DNA from: Tsuneonella deserti | Lineage (GTDB): Bacteria; Pseudomonadota; Alphaproteobacteria; Sphingomonadales; Sphingomonadaceae | NCBI RefSeq assembly: GCF_014644315.1 | Contig: NZ_BMKL01000001.1 | Location: 693,001-757,000 of the forward strand | Direction of reading: 5' to 3' | Length of the DNA stretch: 64,000 bases | Shown here: one piece after another, positions 52,061-60,703 of the stretch | How positions within the stretch are numbered: the stretch's first letter is position 1 | Layout: the number at the start of each line of letters is the position of its first letter | The notes under the pieces: generated by a model | What the model was told of the DNA's origin: nothing | What the model saw: the letters and a program-made list of their open reading frames with translations, nothing else | Database searches by the model: none | Made by a program: the position numbers and the translations under genes

Positions 52061-53851
52061 ATGCACGCCTATCGTTCCCACAGTTGCGGCGCCCTGACGA
52101 AGGCGGAAGTCGGCCAATCCGTTCGCCTGTCGGGCTGGGTGCACAACAAGCGCGACCATGGCGGCATCCTGTTCGTCGATCTGCGCGATCATTATGGCAT
52201 GACCCAGATCGTCGCAGACAGCGACAGCCCGGCGCTTCCGGTGCTCGAGAAGCTGAAGCTGGAATCGGTCGTCACGATCGATGGGACGGTTAAGGCTCGG
52301 GCCGACGCCGCGGTGAACCCGAATCTTCCCACCGGCGAGATCGAGGTGTTCGCCACCGCCTGCACGGTGCAGAGCCGAGCCGAAGACCTGCCGCTCATCG
52401 TCAACTCGGCGGAGGACTATCCCGAAGAGACGCGCCTCAAGTACCGTTTCGTCGACCTGCGGCGCGAGCGGGTGCACGCCAACATCATGCTGCGCTCCAA
52501 CGTCATCGCTTCGCTTCGGCGGCGGATGATCGGGCAGGGTTTCACCGAATTCCAGACGCCGATCCTTGGCGCCTCCAGCCCCGAAGGCGCGCGCGACTAT
52601 CTCGTCCCCAGTCGCCTGCACCCGGGCCGCTTCTACGCGCTTCCCCAAGCGCCGCAGATGTTCAAGCAGCTTCTGATGGTCGCCGGGTTCGACCGCTACT
52701 TCCAGATCGCACCCTGCTTCCGCGACGAGGACCTGCGGGCCGATCGCAGCCCCGAGTTCTATCAGCTCGATTTCGAGATGAGCTTCGTCACGCAGGAAGA
52801 CGTGTTCCAGACGATCGAGCCGGTCTTGGCCGGGGTGTTCGAGGAATTTGCTAACGGTAAGAGCGTGACCCCTGCGGGCAGCTTCCCGCGCATCCCCTAC
52901 CGCGAGGCGCTGCTCAAGTACGGCACCGACAAGCCCGACCTGCGCAATCCGCTGATCATCTCGGACGTTTCCAGCCACTTTACCCAAAGCGGTTTCGGGT
53001 TGTTCGAGAAAATCGTCGGTTCTGGCGGCGTGGTCCGCGCGATTCCCGCGCCTGCGACGCACGAGAAGAGCCGCAAGTTCTTCGACGACATGAACGATTG
53101 GGCGCGGCGCGAAGGCTTTGCCGGCCTCGGCTACGTCACCCGCAAGGGCGGCGAGTTTGGGGGGCCAATCGCCAAGAACCACGGTGCCGAGGGGATGGAG
53201 AAGCTGTACGCCGAGCTCGGTCTCGGCGAGAACGACGGCCTGTTCTTCGCAGCCGGCAAGGAAAAGGACGCGGTCAAACTGGCCGGTGCCGCGCGCACCA
53301 GGGTTGGCGAAGAGCTCGGCCTCATCCCCGACGACCGTTTCGAGTTCTGCTGGATCGTCGATTTCCCGATGTTCGAATACGACGAGGACGCGAAGAAGGT
53401 CGATTTCAGCCACAACCCCTTCTCGATGCCGCAGGGCGAGATGGAGGCGCTCGAGAGCAAGGACCCGCTCGATATCCTCGCATGGCAGTACGACATCGTC
53501 TGCAACGGCTACGAGCTGTCCTCTGGCGCGATCCGGAACCACCGTCCGGACATCATGTACAAGGCGTTCGAGATCGCCGGGTACAGCCGCGAGGACGTGG
53601 ACCAGAACTTCTCCGGCATGATCGAGGCGTTCAAGCTCGGCGCGCCGCCCCACGGCGGCTCGGCTCCGGGCATCGACCGCATCGTCATGCTGCTCGCCGA
53701 CGAGCCCAATATTCGCGAGGTGATCGCTTTCCCGCTGAACCAGCGTGCGCAGGATCTGATGATGGGCGCCCCGAGCGAAGTGCCCGCGCGGGCGCTTCGC
53801 GATGTGCATATTCGCCTGGCAGAGCCGCCGAAGGCACCTTCTGCGAACTGA
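52061..53851 (+). CDS. aspS: Aspartyl-tRNA synthetase
   Basis: This 596-residue class II bacterial AspRS has the N-terminal OB fold ([23 protein letters not shown]), motif 2 ([20 protein letters not shown]), the bacterial GAD insertion domain in the middle, and motif 3 ([13 protein letters not shown]). It charges tRNA-Asp, and possibly tRNA-Asn if this genome lacks AsnRS, which the window cannot show. Confidence 0.97.
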   Translation: MHAYRSHSCGALTKAEVGQSVRLSGWVHNKRDHGGILFVDLRDHYGMTQIVADSDSPALPVLEKLKLESVVTIDGTVKARADAAVNPNLPTGEIEVFATACTVQSRAEDLPLIVNSAEDYPEETRLKYRFVDLRRERVHANIMLRSNVIASLRRRMIGQGFTEFQTPILGASSPEGARDYLVPSRLHPGRFYALPQAPQMFKQLLMVAGFDRYFQIAPCFRDEDLRADRSPEFYQLDFEMSFVTQEDVFQTIEPVLAGVFEEFANGKSVTPAGSFPRIPYREALLKYGTDKPDLRNPLIISDVSSHFTQSGFGLFEKIVGSGGVVRAIPAPATHEKSRKFFDDMNDWARREGFAGLGYVTRKGGEFGGPIAKNHGAEGMEKLYAELGLGENDGLFFAAGKEKDAVKLAGAARTRVGEELGLIPDDRFEFCWIVDFPMFEYDEDAKKVDFSHNPFSMPQGEMEALESKDPLDILAWQYDIVCNGYELSSGAIRNHRPDIMYKAFEIAGYSREDVDQNFSGMIEAFKLGAPPHGGSAPGIDRIVMLLADEPNIREVIAFPLNQRAQDLMMGAPSEVPARALRDVHIRLAEPPKAPSAN

Positions 53852-53873
53852 CAGGTCGCGCCGACCGGCGCGT

Positions 53874-53902
53874 TTGACCGCACGCTCCAAGAGGCGTAAA
53901 TT
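53874..53902 (+). promoter_or_regulatory. Putative promoter of the secreted-protein pair
   Basis: TTGACC (53874-53879), a 17-base spacer and TAAATT (53897-53902), a good sigma-70-like match, stand 59 bases before the ATG at 53961. Confidence 0.52.
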
Positions 53903-53960
53903 TGTCCCCTGACGACGGGCGGCCCGGACCGTGCCGCCCACATTCGGTTGGGGTCGAGCG

Positions 53961-54539
53961 ATGAGCGGTTGGAAGATGCGCGCGGCAGGCGCGGGCGGTG
54001 CGATGCTGGCGATGCTGTCACTTGCCGTTCCCGCTCACGCCCAGTTCGGTGGCCTGCTGGGAAGCATCGGCAGGCCGACCTCTGAAAAGACTTCCGACGG
54101 GTGTCCCAAGGGCAAGTCGCGCAGCGGCGGATCGCAGGTCTTCGGCTCGATCCTCGGCTCCGTTGCAGGCAATGCCGCGGCCCGCGCGGGCGTCTATTCA
54201 TGGGTGCCGATTTCCGGCCTCACCGACCAGCTCACGGCGGCGATAGCCTGCAAGCTCGATCCCGAAGAGCAGAAGCAGGCGGCGCAAGCCACGCTCGACG
54301 CCACCCGGGGTGAGGGCGACGGTGCGGAAGTTGCGGTGGGCACCTCCGCCTCGTGGACTTCCGCGACGCGCGAGGATGTATCCGGCACATCGACGGTCGT
54401 CGCCCGCAACGATGAAGAACCCGGGGGCCTGCAGTGCCTCGTCGTGTCCGACGTCGTCATCGTCCGGGGCGAAGAAACCCGGGCGGACAAGCGGATGTGC
54501 CGTCGCCCCCCTGCTGCGCGATACGCGCTGGTCGCGTGA
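53961..54539 (+). CDS. Secreted protein of unknown function
   Basis: Starting at ATG 53961 (an earlier GTG at 53931 is possible), this 192-residue protein has a signal peptide ending AVPAHAQ, a Gly/Ser-rich segment with a cysteine, GSILGSVAGNAAARAG resembling glycine-zipper membrane-association motifs, and a C-terminal part with three cysteines. The C-terminal QCLVVSDVVIVRGEETRADKRMCR recalls surface-antigen endings. Its stop overlaps the next gene (GTGA). Function unknown. Confidence 0.68.
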   Translation: MSGWKMRAAGAGGAMLAMLSLAVPAHAQFGGLLGSIGRPTSEKTSDGCPKGKSRSGGSQVFGSILGSVAGNAAARAGVYSWVPISGLTDQLTAAIACKLDPEEQKQAAQATLDATRGEGDGAEVAVGTSASWTSATREDVSGTSTVVARNDEEPGGLQCLVVSDVVIVRGEETRADKRMCRRPPAARYALVA

Positions 54540-55237
54540 GAAAAGGCAGCCGTTTCGGCATTGCGGTGGCCGCGCTCGCGCTCCTCACCGGCGCAGCGGA
54601 TCCCGACAACCCGAGCTGCCCTGCCAATCCGGATTTCGGTCCGGCCGTTCCCATGACGCTGACCCCTGCCGATCGCGGCGGCGGCCGCGTGCTTCTCGCG
54701 GAGGGAAAGATCGACGCATCGCTCCCGGCACGGCTGCGCAAGGCCCTGGAAGCGGATGAGACCATTGGCGAAGTGTGGATCCGTTCCGCCGGTGGGGATG
54801 CACGAGCAGGCAACGAGGCGGGCAAGGTCATCCGCTCGTTCCCGGGGATGCTTACCCGCATACCCTCGGGCTGGGCGTGCTTCTCGGCGTGCAACTTCCT
54901 GTTCATGGGCGGCGACCGCCGGGTGGTCGAGCCGGGCGGAGTGTTCATGGTGCACATGTTCACGCACACCAATCAGCGCGACGTCATTCAGGAGACCATC
55001 GCCGAAGGCACCAATGCCACCGCCGAGTTGATCGGTGAGATCGAGCAATCGAGCGCCCAGCTCGCCAGCGACGATAACGATTTCCTGATCCGCATGGGTG
55101 TCAGCCGCAAGCTGCTGACCGATGTGATGTACAAGCAGCAGGCTTTGAAAACGGAAGGCAATCCGACCACGCGATACTGCCTGACGCAGGAAGAGGTTCG
55201 CCGCTACAATGTAATGCCCGAAGAACGATCGCTCTAG
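54536..55237 (+). CDS. Periplasmic ClpP/crotonase-like protein (COG3904 type)
   Basis: This 233-residue protein has a GTG start and a signal peptide. The mature part shows the ClpP-like fold pattern: LLAEGKIDASLPARLRKAL, IRSAGGDARAGNEAGKVIR, a candidate nucleophile Ser117 in WACFSACNFLFMGG and His140 in GVFMVHM. These match the COG3904 predicted periplasmic proteins. Cys114 and Cys119 flank the serine. Whether it is a protease is unproven. It is translationally coupled to the preceding secreted protein. Confidence 0.72.
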   Translation: MRKGSRFGIAVAALALLTGAADPDNPSCPANPDFGPAVPMTLTPADRGGGRVLLAEGKIDASLPARLRKALEADETIGEVWIRSAGGDARAGNEAGKVIRSFPGMLTRIPSGWACFSACNFLFMGGDRRVVEPGGVFMVHMFTHTNQRDVIQETIAEGTNATAELIGEIEQSSAQLASDDNDFLIRMGVSRKLLTDVMYKQQALKTEGNPTTRYCLTQEEVRRYNVMPEERSL

Positions 55238-55378
55238 AGTGAGCACTGATCGTTCCGCTGGTGGCAATTGACGCACTTCCCGTCGAATAAACGCCACTGA
55301 GAGGGTTATCGTGGAGCGGTGACGGAAACACCGCAGGCGCGCGTCCATTGGTCTGATATCGGATCAAAGGAGACCAGC

Positions 55379-56029
55379 ATGACCCAAGCGACAACCCCCG
55401 GAATCTCCGGGGCGTCTACCGGATCGACCTCCATTGGAGAGGGTCTTTCGAGCGACGCTACCCGGCTGAAGGACACGGCAACGGCAAGAGTGGAGCAGGC
55501 TGCCGACACCCGCAAGGAACAGGCGACCACCACGGCGCACGCGATATCGTCCGCCATCGACAAGGCTGCCGGTGCTCTGCGCGAGGATGACAAGGCGCCG
55601 GAATGGCTGACCACGGCGTTCGAGAAAACGGCCCGTCAGGTCGATGAGCTCGCGCGAACAATCGAGAACAAGGACATCGCCGACATTCGTCGCTCGGTCA
55701 CGGGTTTCGCCCGGCAGAGCCCGGTGGCGTTTCTCGCCGCCGCTGCCGCTGCAGGCTTCGCTGCCGCGCGTTTCCTGCGGGCCGGCAGCGAATATCAGAC
55801 GCGCCGCGAACAGGACACGCAGCGGCCCTTCGAATCGACAGGCTCGAGGAGCGTGACGAAATCGGAAGGCTTCCGGGGAGCGTCCGACAGGGCGCCCGTG
55901 GGGGCCGCCGGCGCCGCGTCAGGTTCCGATACCGGCGGCGCAGGCTCGAGGGACGGGATGGCGGGCGCCGACAACACGGCTTGGGCACCGTCCTCCGCGC
56001 CGCTCGATAGCGAAGGAGCTCTGTCATGA
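55379..56029 (+). CDS. Membrane-associated stress protein (DUF883/nutrient-deprivation type)
   Basis: This 216-residue protein starts at ATG 55379 with ribosome site AAGGAG; a GTG at 55319 is less likely. It has a disordered Thr/Ser-rich N-terminus, a helical Ala/Glu/Lys-rich segment, one hydrophobic helix (VAFLAAAAAAGFAAARFL, about residues 118-135) and a Gly/Ser-rich tail. This resembles the DUF883/ElaB-type membrane-bound ribosome-associated proteins and 'nutrient deprivation-induced' proteins. First of three overlapping genes. Confidence 0.72.
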   Translation: MTQATTPGISGASTGSTSIGEGLSSDATRLKDTATARVEQAADTRKEQATTTAHAISSAIDKAAGALREDDKAPEWLTTAFEKTARQVDELARTIENKDIADIRRSVTGFARQSPVAFLAAAAAAGFAAARFLRAGSEYQTRREQDTQRPFESTGSRSVTKSEGFRGASDRAPVGAAGAASGSDTGGAGSRDGMAGADNTAWAPSSAPLDSEGALS

Positions 56030-56484
56030 ACGACCATACGCCAGACAGGGTAATGAACCCGCCCAGGTCCGGCTCTGGGGCCACCGGCGGCGATAACGTC
56101 GTCGACCTTCTCGGCCAGTTGACCAGCCAGGGCGCGCACCTTGCGCACGAGCAGGTCGCGCTCATGCAAGCCGAGGTGCGACAGGGTGTCAGCGACATCA
56201 AGCAGGCCGTCGCCGCCTATGCGGGTGCCGCAGTGCTGGGTCTTGCGGGACTCGGGGTTACGCTCACGGGACTCGGGTGGTGGCTTGGCGACGGCATCGA
56301 CAACGTGCCGCTGGGCATCGTCATCGTGGGCGTCGTGGTTCTCATCATCGCCGCGATTCTCTACTCAAGCGCCAAAGGCAAGGTCGCAGCGGCCCATCTC
56401 AAGCCAGAACGAACCATCCGAACAGTCGGCGACACGCCAGACATTGTCAGCGGAAATGAAAGCTTCACTGGAGGCAGGCCATGA
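56026..56484 (+). CDS. Holin-X/YqjE-like membrane protein
   Basis: This 152-residue protein has an amphipathic helix (VVDLLGQLTSQGAHLAHEQVALMQAEV) and two membrane helices (AAVLGLAGLGVTLTGLGWWLG and LGIVIVGVVVLIIAAILY). This matches the 'putative actinobacterial Holin-X' family. Despite the name there are no phage genes nearby; the family goes with DUF883/DUF3618 partners as here. Both ends overlap neighbours as ATGA. Confidence 0.85.
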   Translation: MNDHTPDRVMNPPRSGSGATGGDNVVDLLGQLTSQGAHLAHEQVALMQAEVRQGVSDIKQAVAAYAGAAVLGLAGLGVTLTGLGWWLGDGIDNVPLGIVIVGVVVLIIAAILYSSAKGKVAAAHLKPERTIRTVGDTPDIVSGNESFTGGRP

Positions 56485-57359
56485 GTAACGCAGAGCACAC
56501 GGAAACCCGCGATCCGGCGGAGATCGAGCGCGAAATCCGTCAGACACAGGCGGAGATGGGCCGCACGGTCGACAAGATCGGCGATCAGTTGACGCCCAGG
56601 AACCTTCTTAACGCTCTGCTGGACAAGGCTGACGAGAATGGCATCGACGCGCGCTATCTCGTCGATGGCGCACGGAGGAACCCGCTGGCGCTGGGCATGA
56701 TTGCGCTCGGCGGGATCTGGCTCGTCAGCGACAGTGACGCGCGCCCATCGACCCTGAAGCCTTCCGGGATTGGCGGATGGACCGGCTCGGAAGCCCACTA
56801 CGATCATCATCGCGGCTATATCGAACACATGAGTCGATGCGAGCCGCAGGCGAACGAGGACGAGGCCAGTTACCGCCGGCGCCGCGACCTGGCGCGGGCC
56901 AACTACCTGATGATCGAGCAGCGGCACGACGAGGACGAGAGCAGCTTTCGCCAGCGGCTTGACCAGGCGACCGACGCATTGCGCGAACGGCGGGACAGCT
57001 TGCTCGACCAGGCGCATCGCATGGGACGGACCGCCAGCGAATCCGCAGGTGAAGCCTCAGACAGCGTGATGCAGGCTTATCGTTCGAACCCGCTGGTCGG
57101 CGGCATGATAGCCGCGCTGGTCGGCGCGCTCGCCGGCGCGGCCGCACCGGTCACCCGGACGGAGGAAGGACAGATCGGCAAGTTCGGAGCGGACGCACTC
57201 GACGCGGCAAAGGAAAAGGCCCGCGAACTCGCGGACGTCGCGCGTGACAAGAAGGACGAGCTGGTTGACAAGGCAGACCAGCGAATGGCCAAGGGTCGCG
57301 GCGGGCCCTCGGTGGGCGACGCGCCAGGGGTCCGGGCCCCGGAATACGGCACGGTCTGA
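56481..57359 (+). CDS. DUF3618 protein
   Basis: This 292-residue protein starts with the DUF3618 signature (DPAEIEREIRQTQAEMGRTVDKIGDQL), then a short hydrophobic segment (NPLALGMIALGGIWLVS), a long charged region with paired Arg/Asp repeats, and a second hydrophobic segment (NPLVGGMIAALVGALAGAAAP) before a Lys/Asp/Ala helix. The N-terminal unit binds or spans the inner membrane. Last gene of the three-gene operon; followed by a strong hairpin. Confidence 0.87.
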   Translation: MSNAEHTETRDPAEIEREIRQTQAEMGRTVDKIGDQLTPRNLLNALLDKADENGIDARYLVDGARRNPLALGMIALGGIWLVSDSDARPSTLKPSGIGGWTGSEAHYDHHRGYIEHMSRCEPQANEDEASYRRRRDLARANYLMIEQRHDEDESSFRQRLDQATDALRERRDSLLDQAHRMGRTASESAGEASDSVMQAYRSNPLVGGMIAALVGALAGAAAPVTRTEEGQIGKFGADALDAAKEKARELADVARDKKDELVDKADQRMAKGRGGPSVGDAPGVRAPEYGTV

Positions 57360-57378
57360 GTCCGGAGGACTGCATGAC

Positions 57379-57407
57379 CCGGCGGCCGCTCCCTCCGCGG
57401 CCGCCGG
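57379..57407 (+). terminator. Strong hairpin after the DUF3618 gene
   Basis: CCGGCGGCCGC (57379-57389) and GCGGCCGCCGG (57397-57407) form a perfect 11-bp stem with a 7-base loop. There is no T tract, so it may be a Rho-assisted terminator or an RNA-stability element. Confidence 0.5.
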
Positions 57408-57459
57408 CTCATTGATGAGGCCTCTTCTCGATTGCCCGGGAAGCCATGGTCTCGGGCAC

Positions 57460-57488
57460 TTGCCAGCCGTAACCGCGTTCATTAGGGC
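57460..57488 (+). promoter_or_regulatory. Putative acpP promoter
   Basis: TTGCCA (57460-57465), a 17-base spacer and TAGGGC (57483-57488), nearly identical in form to the element before rpmE, stand 43 bases before acpP. Confidence 0.45.
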
Positions 57489-57530
57489 GACAGAAAATCT
57501 CGAAACCCGAAATTCAAGAGGGAACACTCC

Positions 57531-57767
57531 ATGAGCGATACCGCCGAACGCGTGCAGAAGATCGTCGTCGAACACCTGGGCGTGGAAGCCGACAAGGTCA
57601 CCCAGGAAGCCAGCTTCATCGACGACCTGGGCGCGGACAGCCTCGACATCGTCGAGCTGGTGATGGCGTTCGAAGAGGAATTCGGCGTCGAGATCCCCGA
57701 CGATGCCGCGGAAAAGATCACCACGGTCGGCGATGCGACCAAGTACATCGAAGAGCACAAGGGCTGA
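57531..57767 (+). CDS. acpP: Acyl carrier protein
   Basis: This is a 78-residue acidic four-helix carrier of fatty acid synthesis. The phosphopantetheine site is Ser37 in [11 protein letters not shown]; the rest ([20 protein letters not shown]) is canonical. The ribosome site AAGAGGGAA precedes the ATG. It is separated from fabF by a 136-base structured gap. Confidence 0.98.
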   Translation: MSDTAERVQKIVVEHLGVEADKVTQEASFIDDLGADSLDIVELVMAFEEEFGVEIPDDAAEKITTVGDATKYIEEHKG

Positions 57768-57813
57768 TTGCCCAACCCGCCACGCTCGCCTGACAGCAGT
57801 CGGCGGGGCATGG

Positions 57814-57893
57814 GGGCGCCCATCGAAGTAAATGCTTTGATGGGCCCCGGGCAGGCTCGACCCCCGCAGCGGGGCCGGGCCTGTTGCATTTAC
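57814..57893 (+). promoter_or_regulatory. Mutually exclusive RNA hairpins between acpP and fabF
   Basis: Hairpin A: CCCATCGAAG (57819-57828) with CTTTGATGGG (57835-57844), one G-U pair, extendable by GGGG-G/CCCC with a bulge down to 57814. Hairpin B: GTAAATGC (57828-57835) with GCATTTAC (57886-57893), enclosing CAGGC/GCCTG and CCCCGC/GCGGGG. A and B share bases 57828-57835, so only one can form. B ends right against the fabF ribosome site (GGAG, 57894-57897). This suggests attenuation or translational control; not known for this locus. Confidence 0.5.
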
Positions 57894-57903
57894 GGAGAGT
57901 AGC

Positions 57904-59166
57904 ATGCGCCGAGTGGTCGTAACCGGACTGGGCCTCGTCACCCCGCTGGGTAGCGACGTGGAAACCACGTGGAAGAACCTTGTCGAGGGCAAGAGCGGGA
58001 TCGGACCGATCACCCGCTTCGACGTCTCGGACCAGAAGGCGAAAATCGCCGGCGAGGTGAAGCCCAAGGATCACGAGTGGGGCTTTGATCCAGACAAGCG
58101 GGTGGACTTCAAGGTCCAGCGCCAGGTCGATCCGTTCATTGTCTATGCGATCGACGCCGCGGGCCAGGCTCTTGAGGACGCCGGGCTGGAGGACATGGAC
58201 CAGGAGACGAAGGAGCGCACGGGCGTCTCGATCGGCTCGGGCATCGGTGGCCTTCCCGGCATCGAGAGCGAATCGCTGGTCCTGAAGGAAAAGGGCCCGA
58301 GCCGGGTAAGTCCGCACTTCGTCCACGGACGGTTGATCAACCTCACCAGCGGTCAGGTCTCGATCAAGTACGGGCTGATGGGCCCGAACCACTCGGTGGT
58401 CACCGCCTGTTCGACCGGTGCGCACTCGATCGGCGACGCGGCCCGGATGATCAAGGACGGCGATGCCGACATCATGCTCGCCGGCGGCGCGGAATCGACC
58501 ATCAATCCCCTCGGCCTTGCCGGCTTCGCGCAGGCGAAGGCTCTCAACATGAGCATGAACGACCAGCCCGAAAAGGCGAGCCGACCTTATGACAAGGGCC
58601 GCGACGGCTTCGTGATGGGCGAGGGTGCCGGGGTCATGGTGCTCGAGGAATACGAGCACGCCAAGGCGCGCGGCGCGAAGATATATGCCGAGGTCGTGGG
58701 ATATGGCCTGTCGGGTGATGCCTACCACGTCACTGCGCCTCATCCCGAGGGCAAGGGCGCGGAGCTGGCCATGCGCATGGCGCTTCGCAAGGCGCACATG
58801 GAGCCGGGCGACATCGACTACGTCAACGCTCACGGAACATCCACGATGGCCGACACGATCGAGCTGGCGGCGGTAAAGCGCGTGCTGGGCGACGATCTCC
58901 ACGGGGCATCGATGAGCAGCACGAAGTCCGCGATCGGGCACCTGCTCGGGGGCGCCGGCGCGGTCGAGGGCATTTTCTGCGTGCTGGCGATCCGCGACCA
59001 GGTCGTGCCCCCCACGCTCAACCTCGACAACCCCGACGAGGGCACCGAGGGGGTCGACCTGGTTCCGCACAAGGCGCGCCATCGGGAGGTGCGGGCGGCA
59101 CTGTCGAACAGCTTCGGTTTCGGCGGAACCAACGCCAGCGTGATCTTCAAGAAGGTCGAAGACTGA
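57904..59166 (+). CDS. fabF: Beta-ketoacyl-ACP synthase II
   Basis: This 420-residue condensing enzyme has the Cys-His-His triad: Cys169 in VVTACSTGAHSIG, His in VNAHGTST and His in KSAIGHLLGGAG. It starts MRRVVVTGLGLVTPLG, ends ALSNSFGFGGTNASVIF, and extends acyl-ACP with malonyl-ACP. It follows acpP and is followed one base later by mltG. Confidence 0.97.
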   Translation: MRRVVVTGLGLVTPLGSDVETTWKNLVEGKSGIGPITRFDVSDQKAKIAGEVKPKDHEWGFDPDKRVDFKVQRQVDPFIVYAIDAAGQALEDAGLEDMDQETKERTGVSIGSGIGGLPGIESESLVLKEKGPSRVSPHFVHGRLINLTSGQVSIKYGLMGPNHSVVTACSTGAHSIGDAARMIKDGDADIMLAGGAESTINPLGLAGFAQAKALNMSMNDQPEKASRPYDKGRDGFVMGEGAGVMVLEEYEHAKARGAKIYAEVVGYGLSGDAYHVTAPHPEGKGAELAMRMALRKAHMEPGDIDYVNAHGTSTMADTIELAAVKRVLGDDLHGASMSSTKSAIGHLLGGAGAVEGIFCVLAIRDQVVPPTLNLDNPDEGTEGVDLVPHKARHREVRAALSNSFGFGGTNASVIFKKVED

Positions 59167-59167
59167 G

Positions 59168-60130
59168 GTGCGCAAGCTCGCGCTGGGGCTGGTAGCGCTC
59201 GGCGCGCTGGTCCTGATCTGGTTTGCCTGGGGCTGGTACGGCAGCGGACCGGCGGCGAAGGAGACCGCGTTTACCGTGCCCGACGGGGCGACCCTGACCT
59301 CGGTCGCCGGTAAGCTGGAAGAGGCAGGACTGATCTCCTCGTCCGACGCATTCCTGCTGCGGGCGAAGGTTCTCGGTAGCGGCGATCCGGTTCAGCGCGG
59401 CGAATTCGCGATCCCGGCCGGGGCGAGCCCCGCGACCATCCTTGATACACTGCAGCACGGGCAGGTGATCCGGCGGTTCGTGACCATCGCAGAGGGGCTG
59501 CCATCGATCGTCGTTTATGAAAAGCTGATGGCCGAACCTTTGTTGACGGGTCCAATTCCGGTCCCCGAGGAGGGCTCGGTCCTGCCCGATACTTACGACT
59601 TCGAACGGGGCGAGCCGCGTACGCGGGTGCTTGCGCGGATGCAGGCGGCCATGAAGAACTATCTCGCCGAAGCATGGTCGAAGCGGAAGCCGGACATCGC
59701 CGTATCTTCGCCGCAGGAAGCGCTGACGCTGGCCTCGATCGTCGAGAAGGAAACAGGCGTTGCCAGCGAACGGCGCATGGTGGCGGGTCTATACTCGAAC
59801 CGCGTCAAGCAGGGCATGCCGCTGCAGGCGGATCCGACGATCATCTACCCGATCACCAAGGGCAAGCCGCTGGGCCGCCGCATCCGCCAGAGCGAGATTG
59901 CCGCGGTCAATGGGTACAACACCTACACCATGAGCGGGTTGCCGAACGGTCCCATTACCAATCCGGGCCGCGAGTCCATTGCTGCCGTGCTCAATCCGGC
60001 ACCGACCAAGGCGCTCTACATGGTGGCGAACGGCAAGGGCGGTCACGTCTTCGCAAGCACGCTTGCCGATCACAACGCCAACGTGCGCAAGTGGTTCGAA
60101 ATCCGCCGCGCGCGGGGAGAGCTTGACTGA
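59168..60130 (+). CDS. mltG: Endolytic murein transglycosylase MltG
   Basis: This 320-residue inner-membrane protein starts at GTG 59168, one base after the fabF stop. It has an N-terminal helix (LGLVALGALVLIWFAWGWY), a LysM-like domain and the YceG catalytic domain with the glutamate in LASIVEKETG, PLQADPTIIYPI and YNTYTMSGLPNGPITNPG. It is thought to cleave nascent glycan strands to set chain length. The acpP-fabF-mltG order is common in proteobacteria. Confidence 0.95.
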   Translation: MRKLALGLVALGALVLIWFAWGWYGSGPAAKETAFTVPDGATLTSVAGKLEEAGLISSSDAFLLRAKVLGSGDPVQRGEFAIPAGASPATILDTLQHGQVIRRFVTIAEGLPSIVVYEKLMAEPLLTGPIPVPEEGSVLPDTYDFERGEPRTRVLARMQAAMKNYLAEAWSKRKPDIAVSSPQEALTLASIVEKETGVASERRMVAGLYSNRVKQGMPLQADPTIIYPITKGKPLGRRIRQSEIAAVNGYNTYTMSGLPNGPITNPGRESIAAVLNPAPTKALYMVANGKGGHVFASTLADHNANVRKWFEIRRARGELD

Positions 60131-60156
60131 GCGGCGGTCACTACGCACCGCTAATC

Positions 60157-60642
60157 GTGACCGCCGAGCTGCCCGAAGCCTTGCAGTCTCGTGCGGACCA
60201 GCTTCGGCGCGAGCACTTTCCGCCTGAGCGCAATCATCTCAAGGCCCACGTCACGCTGTTCCACGCACTGCCGCCCGGCGTGGAGGACGAACTGCGCGAT
60301 GCGCTCGCCGCAGAGGCAAGGAGCAAGCCAATCCCAGCACGGCTTGCAGGCGTGATGAACCTTGGGCGGGGCACCGCACTCAGGCTGGAGAGCCCGGCCA
60401 TGCTCGCCTTGCGCGAAAGGCTCGCAGATCGCTTCCACGGGCTCCTCACGCCCCAGGACGAGCGCGTCCCCCGGCTGCATGTAACCATCCAGAACAAGGT
60501 GCCGCCTGTCGAAGCCCGCGCATTGCAACAGGTGCTCGCGCCCAAAATCGAGCCGCGCGATTTCACCTTCGCCGGCCTCGCGCTGCATCGTTATCGCGGC
60601 GGCCCGTGGGAGTTCGTCAAGCGGTGGTCCTTTCGCGGTTGA
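60157..60642 (+). CDS. 2'-5' RNA ligase/LigT-like 2H phosphoesterase
   Basis: This roughly 161-residue 2H-superfamily protein has two HxTx motifs, HVTL (31-34, from GTG 60157) and HVTI (108-111). The family acts on 2',3'-cyclic or 2'-5' phosphodiester RNA ends. With a GTG start the first strand is clipped (VTAEL); the frame is open back to a CTG at 60127 that would add SGGHYAPLI, which fits homologues that begin with a P-L-I-V strand. It lies 27 bp after mltG and before tRNA-Met. Confidence 0.85.
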   Translation: MTAELPEALQSRADQLRREHFPPERNHLKAHVTLFHALPPGVEDELRDALAAEARSKPIPARLAGVMNLGRGTALRLESPAMLALRERLADRFHGLLTPQDERVPRLHVTIQNKVPPVEARALQQVLAPKIEPRDFTFAGLALHRYRGGPWEFVKRWSFRG

Positions 60643-60667
60643 CCACGTGGGGGACCGCTTCTAAATG
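60639..60667 (+). promoter_or_regulatory. Putative tRNA-Met promoter
   Basis: TTGACC (60639-60644), a 17-base spacer and TAAATG (60662-60667) overlap the stop codon of the LigT-like gene and precede the tRNA by 36 bases. The form resembles the element at 53874 (TTGACC-N17-TAAATT). Confidence 0.45.
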
Positions 60668-60703
60668 CGCCGCCTGCCTCGCCGAAGCGGGGCGCGCAGG
60701 ACT

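Noticed and set aside
56026..56484. Holin gene as a sign of a prophage
   Set aside because: The family name is historical; there are no lysin, structural or integrase genes, and the gene sits in an operon with DUF883/DUF3618-type partners.
57718..59175. Long open frame (485 codons) on the minus strand opposite fabF
   Set aside because: Shadow of fabF; composition is Arg/His/Asp-rich without motifs.
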